From an uncultured Clostridium sp. (GTDB lineage Bacteria > Bacillota > Clostridia > TANB77 > CAG-508), in contig CAMSQT010000028.1 of the NCBI GenBank assembly GCA_947062645.1, positions 1 to 10,151 on the forward strand: DNA of 10,151 nt, given 5' to 3'. A program made the position numbers and the translations under genes. Shown in pieces: positions 5,175 through 10,151 of this stretch. The first letter of the stretch is position 1, and every line of letters starts with the position of its first letter. Below the pieces are notes generated by a model that worked only from the letters and a program-made list of their open reading frames with translations, did not search any database and was not told where the DNA came from.

Positions 5175-6191
5175 GTGGATTTTATTTTAAACAGAAAGCT
5201 AAAATATAAAACCAGAAGAAAAATGAAATATTTTAATATTATTATTTTGTCTACCAGTTTAATTGTAGGCTTATTGTCAGTCAAAAGTAAGCCAATGTAT
5301 AAAGTAAGCATTTCTGGAACAGAATTAGGCTATGTACCAAATAAACAAGCATTAGAAGAAAAAGTAAAATCTAGTATTTTAGAAGAAGAGGAAAAAAATG
5401 TAGATAATATTGCAATAAAAGAAGAACCAGAATATGTTTTAACTTTTGTTGACACAAAAAGCATAGGAAAACAAGAAGAAATGATAAAAGACGAAATGAT
5501 AGAAGCAGTAAAACAAGAAACAATCATTACTTACAAATATTACGAACTAGCTTTAAACAACCAAGCAATTGATGCAGTAGACACAATAGAAGAAGCGGAA
5601 GACTTGGTAAGCAATATAAAAGAAGAAAGAAAAGAAGCGTTAGACTTAAGTATTATAGAAAAATATACGGAAAAGAAGGAAGAAGTAAAAACAACAGACC
5701 TAGAAGTTGCTAAAAACGAAATTCAAGGAAAAATAACAGAAAAAATAGAAGAAGTAGAAAAGCAAAAAGCAGAAGAAGAAAGGATTAATAGTATGCCAGA
5801 AATTAATGGCATTAAGTTAGCCTATGTACCAGTAACAGGAACCATAACATCTCGTTATGGTGTAAGTAGTAGAATAAGAAGCAGTAACCATACAGGGTTA
5901 GATATTGCGACAGGAAGTGGAACCCCTATTAAAGTAGTTGCTTCAGGAACAGTTACTTATGCGGATTATAAAGGTTCTTATGGGAATGTTGTAAAAGTAG
6001 ATCATGGGAATGGATTAGAAACATGGTATGCTCATACTAGTAAAATGTATGTGACGGAAGGACAGCAAGTGCAAGCTGGAGAAGTAATTGCAACAGTTGG
6101 TTCTACGGGTAATTCAACTGGTCCTCATTTGCATTTAGAGGTAAGGGTTGATGGTGAGCATGTAAATCCACAAAATTATTTGTATCATTAG
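5175..6191 (+). CDS. Membrane-anchored M23 (LytM-type) peptidase
   Basis: Zinc endopeptidase family that cuts peptidoglycan cross-bridges outside the membrane. In order: a basic N-terminus, one membrane segment (about residues 19-35), a short YKVSISGTELGYV module of the kind seen before G5/M23 domains, a long acidic helical region (60-205, with coiled-coil character at 160-205), then the M23 domain at 215-335. All zinc and catalytic positions are present: H239 and D243 (HTGLD), H287 (YAHTS), H318 and H320 (HLHLEV). The start is uncertain. GTG at 5175 has GGAG only one base away, and ATG at 5223 (which keeps the membrane segment) has only a weak AGAAG. Only these two standard starts lie after the upstream stop. 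There is no in-frame CGG, though GCG G and ACG G occur out of frame. It is probably a cell-wall remodelling enzyme. Confidence 0.9.
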   Translation: MDFILNRKLKYKTRRKMKYFNIIILSTSLIVGLLSVKSKPMYKVSISGTELGYVPNKQALEEKVKSSILEEEEKNVDNIAIKEEPEYVLTFVDTKSIGKQEEMIKDEMIEAVKQETIITYKYYELALNNQAIDAVDTIEEAEDLVSNIKEERKEALDLSIIEKYTEKKEEVKTTDLEVAKNEIQGKITEKIEEVEKQKAEEERINSMPEINGIKLAYVPVTGTITSRYGVSSRIRSSNHTGLDIATGSGTPIKVVASGTVTYADYKGSYGNVVKVDHGNGLETWYAHTSKMYVTEGQQVQAGEVIATVGSTGNSTGPHLHLEVRVDGEHVNPQNYLYH

Positions 6192-6197
6192 GAAGGA

Positions 6198-6239
6198 AGC
6201 CTTAAGTTTTCTCTTACCTTGAGAAACTTAAGGCTTTTT
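6198..6239. terminator. Strong terminator after M23 gene, shared with Rpn gene end
   Basis: AGCCTTAAGTTT plus CTC (6198-6213, one bulged T) pairs with GAGAAACTTAAGGCT (6221-6235), followed by TTTTT. The Rpn stop codon (6238-6240) falls in the T-run. Read on the minus strand the hairpin is followed by a pyrimidine tract, so it may end both transcripts. Confidence 0.85.
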
Positions 6240-7209
6240 ATAATTTTTCTATTTCCTTTTTGGTTAGTTTTGTTACTTTTTGAATGTCTTCTTTGTTCAT
6301 ACCAAATTTTAAAAGTTCTTTTGCTGTTTCCAAAATTCCTTGCTTTATTCCTATGTTTCTTTGTCTTTGGCTTTCTTTTTCTAGAACCTCAATTACCATG
6401 TCTTTTCCCTCACTTTCTAAATTTTCTAATAATTTCTCAATTTCTTCTGGTGGTAATTTTTCTTTCATTATGAAAGCAATAATGCTTTTTAAAACAATAC
6501 GGTTGTCTTTATCTTTTTCTGTTTTAGTCATATTTGCTAATAATTTAGCAATATCTTCTTGCTTTTCTAACTTTTCTAATAATAACATTTTAGAAAAAAA
6601 CAAAGTGTCTTTTTCTAAGTCTTCATTATTATAGTCATTGGCATCAATTACAATATATTCACCTAAGTTTAGTGTTTTTACTCCTTCTAGCGTTTCTTGA
6701 CAGTCTTTAAGATATTTTTCTACGTCCCATTTTTTATTTCCTGTGTATATTATAATAGGAATAATAGTTGGTAATTTGTGATTGTTTTTTGTCATTTTTT
6801 TACCTCTGGTGGCTTCTTTGATAATTTCTAATTCATAACCTAAAATTCTTTGTGGCATATTATAGTCAATAGTTCTTTGATGCTCGATTAAAAAGAAGAT
6901 TTCTTTATTTTTCATTTTATAGACAATATCTGATTCGCTTTCCTGAAACCTATAATTGATATGCTCTGTACTATATTTTTCAATATCTTTTTTGTGCAAT
7001 TTTTTAGTTGGTTTTAAAATTCGATTTAATAGCTCTACTACTTGCTTTTTTTCACCTAATACAATTTTAAAAATCTTATCATGTGGTTTGTTTATTTTAG
7101 CATTTCCTAAGTTATAAGGAGTGCTTATATCTGATAATATAGGTGGATTAAGTTCTCTTTTTATTTTTAATATGTCAGCGATTAAATTATTTTCATAATT
7201 AAATTCCAT
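6238..7209 (-). CDS. Rpn family PD-(D/E)XK nuclease / putative transposase (323 aa)
   Basis: Belongs to the recombination-promoting nuclease (Rpn, formerly 'transposase_31 / TIGR01784-like') group, single genes often present in many copies. The N-terminal HDKIFKIVLGEKK begins the nuclease fold. The core is D94 (ESDIVYKM), then E109-H-Q111 (FFLIEHQ), where EXQ replaces EXK as is common here, then a YELEI helix and the IIPIIIYTG strand. The C-terminal third is helical and highly charged, ending in the usual KELLKFGM...DIQKVTKLTKKEIEKL zipper-like tail. GGAGG lies seven bases before the ATG. The frame is intact and has no CGG. It has its own consensus promoter. No inverted repeats suggesting a transposon unit are seen. 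Confidence 0.85.
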   Translation of the reverse strand: MEFNYENNLIADILKIKRELNPPILSDISTPYNLGNAKINKPHDKIFKIVLGEKKQVVELLNRILKPTKKLHKKDIEKYSTEHINYRFQESESDIVYKMKNKEIFFLIEHQRTIDYNMPQRILGYELEIIKEATRGKKMTKNNHKLPTIIPIIIYTGNKKWDVEKYLKDCQETLEGVKTLNLGEYIVIDANDYNNEDLEKDTLFFSKMLLLEKLEKQEDIAKLLANMTKTEKDKDNRIVLKSIIAFIMKEKLPPEEIEKLLENLESEGKDMVIEVLEKESQRQRNIGIKQGILETAKELLKFGMNKEDIQKVTKLTKKEIEKL

Positions 7210-7224
7210 ATATTTTCCTCCATT

Positions 7225-7253
7225 ATTATAATTTGTTTTGATTAATATGTCAA
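7225..7253 (-). promoter_or_regulatory. Perfect consensus promoter of Rpn gene
   Basis: On the minus strand, TTGACA (7248-7253), a 17-base spacer and TATAAT (7225-7230). The -10 ends only three bases before the GGAGG, so the transcript would begin at or inside the ribosome binding site with a leader of about 10-15 bases. Confidence 0.8.
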
Positions 7254-7485
7254 CATTGCTTTTAAAGTAAAAATAATGAAATAAGTTATAATTTCACATT
7301 TTTTCTCACTTTTTTGTAAGTTTTCTTTTTTGGAACTTTAATTGATTTTAAATTTTTTGAATTAATTTATTTACCATAATACTATATTTTTCACAACAAA
7401 CTATAATTTGAACTAGTCAATAAAAAATAAATTCAAGATAGTCAAGTAGAAACAAATTGTTATTGAAGTGACTTCGTACAATAAG
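7254..7485. other. Non-coding spacer between Rpn and prepilin genes
   Basis: A gene-free, very A/T-rich stretch between divergent genes (the whole gap is 7210-7569). It carries TAGTCAA twice (7414-7420 and 7439-7445) and the inverted form TTGACT overlapping the downstream -35 (7486-7491). The small palindrome GAAGTGACTTC lies at about 7464-7474. These could be operator sites. No RNA gene is seen. Confidence 0.4.
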
Positions 7486-7514
7486 TTGACTTAATTCTTG
7501 TTTGTTGATAAAAT
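7486..7514 (+). promoter_or_regulatory. Prepilin-like gene promoter
   Basis: TTGACT (7486-7491), a 17-base spacer and TAAAAT (7509-7514), about 55 bases before the ATG. The ribosome binding site is a weak AGGA at 7560-7563. Confidence 0.6.
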
Positions 7515-7569
7515 AAGAATACAAATAGTTAAAATGTAAATAATAACACAAAAGAAAGTAGGAATTATC

Positions 7570-9217
7570 ATGAAAAGTATAAAAAAATTAAGAGAAAAAG
7601 AAGAAGGAATCACTTTAATTGCATTAGTAATAACTATTATTGTTTTATTAATTTTAGCTGGGGTAAGTATTGCAACTTTAACAGGAGAAAATGGAATACT
7701 TCGGAAAAGCTTCAACTTCAAAAGAAACAACCGAAGAAAAACAGGCAGAAGAAAAACTAAAATTAGTATTAATAGAGTTAGGAATGGATAAACGAACAGA
7801 CACAACCTATAACGAAAATAGCTACATTGATAATAGAATCAATGAACAAGAAGGAATGACAGTCTTAGAAGGAGATATTGTATCAGTAGATGGATGGAAA
7901 TTTGAAATTGATAGAAGTGTGCCTAAAATAGGAGAGAGCTTAGGAAAAGAAAATTTAAATCTAGCAATTGTAATAGAAGCAAAGGTTTCTACAAGTGATG
8001 ATTATACAAAAGCTACAATTACTATAGAAATAGAATATGAAGGAGAAATAGAAAGTATTGAGATTAACGGAGAACAAAAACAATTACCAGGAAAACAAAA
8101 TGGAAAGTATGTGTTATCCACAGATGTAGTGGACAATGGGGATTATGAGATTATAGTAAAAGATAAAGAGGGTGGATTTAGTAGGAAAAAAGTAAAAGTT
8201 AGTGATATTATAAAAGATATGTATATTTATAATAAAGCTGATATGGAGAAGTTTAGAGATATTGTGAATACAACAGGTAGAACATTTAAAGATAATACCG
8301 TGTATGTAATGAGTGAAATTAATTTAGAAGGTTCTAATGCAGACCAATGGGTACCTATTAGTAACTTTGAAGGAACCTTTGAAGGAAATAATCACACAAT
8401 TAATGGAATATATATTGATTCTAATGAAGATGGTATAGGTTTTTTTAAGAGTAATAGAGGGACAATTAAAAATATAATAACTTCTAAAGATTCTTTTATA
8501 AAAGGAAAAACTTATGTAGGAGGAGTTGTTGGGATAAATTATGGAACCATAGAATATGTGATTAATAATGCAAAGGTTGTTTCTACTGGTGCTGCTACAG
8601 GAGGAATTGTAGGGAGAGGACAAGGAAAAATCAGTAAATCAGCAAATTTAGGAGATATATCAGGAGGAAGAGCCAGTAATGGGACGAGTCATACAGGAGG
8701 AATTTGTGGAGATTTAGTTAACGGAATAATAGAAGAATGTTTTAATAAAGGGACAGTATCTATAGGAACAGCTAGTATGGCTTCAGGAATTGCTAGTAGG
8801 TCATATGGAGGTACAATAGAAAACTGTTACAACTCGGGAACAATTATTGGAACAGGAAATACTTTTGGAGGAATTATGGGATTCACAGGTGATTCTTCCG
8901 AACCAGATATATATGTAAAAAATTGTTACAATATAGGAAAATTACAAACAGGAACATATTTACAAGGAGGAATTGTAGGGAACGATACAAATCGTAAAAT
9001 GCAAGCAAGTAATAACTATTGGCTAGATATTTGTGGTGCAAGCGTAGGAAGTGGAAACCCATCTGGAAATACCAATGCTGTCAAAAAAACCGAAGCACAA
9101 ATGAAAGCATTAGCAACAACTTTAGGAGATGCTTATACAAATGACATTCAAAATGAAGATGGAACTTGGAAATATAATGATGGTTACCCTATTTTAGTAT
9201 GGCAGATAGAAAAGTAA
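7570..9217 (+). CDS. Prepilin-like GLUG-repeat surface protein, one +1 shift
   Basis: The N-terminus is a type IV prepilin-type signal: basic KSIKKLREKEEG, predicted cleavage after G13, then the hydrophobic ITLIALVITIIVLLILAGVS helix and the common TGENGIL motif. CGG follows at codon 45. Unshifted reading gives 73 residues with a very basic tail and a TAA at 7789-7791. Skipping the C gives GGA AAA GCT and a continuous protein of about 548 residues. The rest has a charged linker, a beta-rich segment (about residues 140-220) and about six GLUG-like repeats (317-484, GGIVG...GTI...N-x-G type) ending in a tail with W and YPILVW. It is likely exported and displayed on the surface or assembled as a minor pilin-like subunit. 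The +5 glutamate of classical pilins is absent. AdhE follows but has its own promoter. Confidence 0.85.
7702..7704 (+). other. +1 shift site D in prepilin gene: CTT CGG A to Leu-Gly
   Basis: Codon 45 after CTT is CGG. Skipping its C reads GGA AAA GCT TCA, the normal continuation after the GENGIL motif, and joins the 500-residue downstream frame. CTT CGG A resembles the yeast Ty1 site CUU AGG C, which also yields Leu-Gly. Confidence 0.75.
8519..9022 (+). repeat. GLUG-like protein repeats (about six copies)
   Basis: Repeating units built on GG(I/V)(V/M/C)G, a short turn, then GTI-E or KIS and N-x-G-x(I/V). Copies start at GGVVG, GGIVG, GGICG, SGIAS, GGIMG and GGIVG in the prepilin-like protein. 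The repeats are diverged at DNA level. GLUG repeats (PF07581-type) occur in secreted adhesin-like proteins. Confidence 0.7.
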
Positions 9218-9236
9218 GAAATGCAACGAAAAAAGT

Positions 9237-9246
9237 TTGTTAACAA
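9237..9246. promoter_or_regulatory. Palindrome TTGTTAACAA upstream of adhE
   Basis: A perfect 10-base palindrome 30 bases before the adhE -35. It resembles the two halves of a Rex (NADH-sensing repressor) site without the central spacer. Since adhE is a classic Rex target the resemblance is worth noting, but the missing spacer makes the assignment weak. Confidence 0.3.
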
Positions 9247-9276
9247 TAAAATTAAAAAAATCCACTGAAAAAATCC

Positions 9277-9304
9277 TTGACAAATTTTCCTAATAATATA
9301 TAAT
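9277..9304 (+). promoter_or_regulatory. adhE promoter
   Basis: Consensus TTGACA (9277-9282) and TATAAT (9299-9304) with a 16-base spacer, followed by AGGAGG at 9331-9336, nine bases before the ATG. No terminator is visible between the prepilin gene and this promoter. Confidence 0.75.
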
Positions 9305-9345
9305 AAATATGGTTAAACTAAACACAAAAGAGGAGGAATTTTTTT

Positions 9346-10151
9346 ATGTCTAACAACATAACCCAAGAAGAAGAACAAAAAGTTCAAAACATGATAAACG
9401 AACTAGTCGAAAAAGCCAAAAAAGCATCCCAAGAATATTTGAAATTAGACCAACAAACGGTAGACAACATCACAAAAGCCATGTCAATGGCAGGATTAGA
9501 ACATCACATGGAACTAGCAAAATTAGCCGTAGAAGAAACGGGAAGAGGAATTTATGAAGATAAAATAACTAAGAACATGTTTGCAACAGAATATGTATAT
9601 CATAGCATTAAATACGAAAAAACAGTAGGAATTATCAACGAAAACGAAGAAGAAGACTATGTAGAAATAGCAGAGCCAGTAGGAATTATTGCAGGAGTAA
9701 CACCTGTTACCAACCCAACTTCTACTACTATGTTTAAATCTATCATAGCAGCCAAAACCAGAAATGTTATTATCTTTGGTTTTCACCCATCTGCTCAAAA
9801 AAGTAGTAGCATGGCAGCCGAAATTGTAAGAGAAGCAGCAATCAAAGCTGGAGCGCCAGAGGATTGTATTTTATGGATTGAAGAGCCAAGCGTTTTAGCA
9901 ACCAGACTATTAATGAACCATCCAGATGTAAATTTAATTTTAGCAACTGGTGGAACAGGAATGGTAAAAGCAGCATATTCTTGTGGAAAACCAGCATTAG
10001 GCGTAGGTCCACGGAAACGTACCATGTTATATCCATAAAAGTGCCAAACTAAAAACATCAGTAAATGACTTAGTACTATCCAAAGCATTTGACAATGGTA
10101 TGATATGTGCTTCTGAACAAGCCGTTTTAGTCGATAGAGAAATCTACCAAG
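9346..10151 (+). CDS. adhE: Bifunctional acetaldehyde/alcohol dehydrogenase, 5' part, one +1 shift
   Basis: Reduces acetyl-CoA to acetaldehyde and then ethanol using NADH; it would take the acetyl-CoA made by PflB. Only the N-terminal aldehyde dehydrogenase domain is in the window (about 268 of an expected 870 or so residues). Visible features are the VEETGRGIYEDK helix, EPVGIIAGVTPVTNPTST, the FGFHPSAQ segment, ILATGGTGMVKAAY and GKPALGVGP. CGG at codon 223 then breaks the frame, and unshifted reading ends at a TAA (10036-10038) after 230 residues. Skipping the C gives GNVPCYIHKSAK and the catalytic-cysteine motif FDNGMICASEQ (C254), open to the window end. The unshifted product would lack the catalytic cysteine and the whole alcohol dehydrogenase domain. 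Confidence 0.92.
10012..10014 (+). other. +1 shift site E in adhE: CCA CGG A to Pro-Gly
   Basis: Codon 223 after CCA is CGG. Skipping its C reads GGA AAC GTA CCA, restoring the GPGNVP motif of the AdhE aldehyde dehydrogenase domain. The in-frame 0 reading meets a TAA eight codons later. Confidence 0.8.

Noticed and set aside
6219..6634. Plus-strand open frames inside the Rpn gene
   Set aside because: Antisense shadows of a well-supported minus-strand gene, with no ribosome binding site and no family resemblance.
1654..10014. CGG reassigned to tryptophan or glutamine, as reported in some Firmicutes
   Set aside because: A different amino acid at CGG would not restore the frame. At all five sites the family sequence continues only after a one-base skip.
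1654..10014. Systematic sequencing error inserting C before GG
   Set aside because: Not rejected outright and kept as the main rival explanation. Against it, GG occurs in all phases across the window but breaks appear only at GGN glycine codons in phase, and many CGG trinucleotides exist out of frame with no damage. Raw reads would decide.
9523..10088. Minus-strand open frames opposite adhE
   Set aside because: Antisense shadows of the adhE coding frame, with biased composition and no start signals.
1257..10151. Simple gene decay (pseudogenes)
   Set aside because: The frames resume exactly at motif glycines, catalytic residues are all intact, and no other stops or deletions occur. Random decay would not choose CGG five times. 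Not fully excluded for pflA.
1..10151. CRISPR array, tRNA or rRNA genes, IS ends
   Set aside because: No regularly spaced direct repeats, tRNA-like cloverleaf, rRNA signature or paired terminal inverted repeats with a transposase were seen.

Overview
The window reads as a low-GC, A/T-rich anaerobic Firmicute, most like the uncultured gut Clostridia. The evidence is AGA-rich arginine usage, strong AGGAGG ribosome binding sites, TAA/TAG stops, a formate/ethanol fermentation gene set (pflB, pflA, adhE), and a clostridial prepilin-like protein with GLUG repeats. No taxonomy could be computed.

Layout. 1-1250: two tandem, divergent paralogous small genes of unknown function. They share a promoter box, a 5' leader hairpin, and a post-stop sequence complementary to the hairpin loop. 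1257-4391 (minus): pflB followed by pflA, the glycyl-radical pyruvate formate-lyase and its radical-SAM activase. 4450-4894 (minus): an XRE-family regulator. 5104-6240 (plus): a membrane-anchored M23 peptidase. 6238-7253 (minus): an Rpn/PD-(D/E)XK nuclease-like gene. 7486-9217 (plus): a prepilin-like GLUG surface protein. 9277-10151 (plus): the 5' part of adhE, cut by the window edge.

The main observation is translational. pflA is broken three times, the prepilin gene once and adhE once. At all five breaks the incoming frame reads a CGG codon, and the family sequence resumes exactly if the C is skipped and the next codon is GGN, a glycine (conserved in the pflA and adhE motifs). The three pflA sites are in series, each in phase with the frame set by the one before. 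In the intact conserved genes (pflB with 35 arginines, XRE, M23, Rpn) I find no in-frame CGG, although CGG occurs out of frame many times. This fits an unassigned or hungry CGG codon that drives efficient +1 frameshifting, with the same geometry as the yeast Ty1 site (CUU AGG C giving Leu-Gly). A systematic C-insertion artefact before GG is the main rival explanation.

The two small paralogs are the exceptions. Each has exactly one CGG, at codon 13 or 19. There the 0 frame must continue, and a +1 shift would run into a stop within about a dozen codons. If CGG shifting is real and regulated, they would respond in the opposite sense to pflA, adhE and the prepilin gene, which is the logic of an RF2-style feedback gene. 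That last step is inference.
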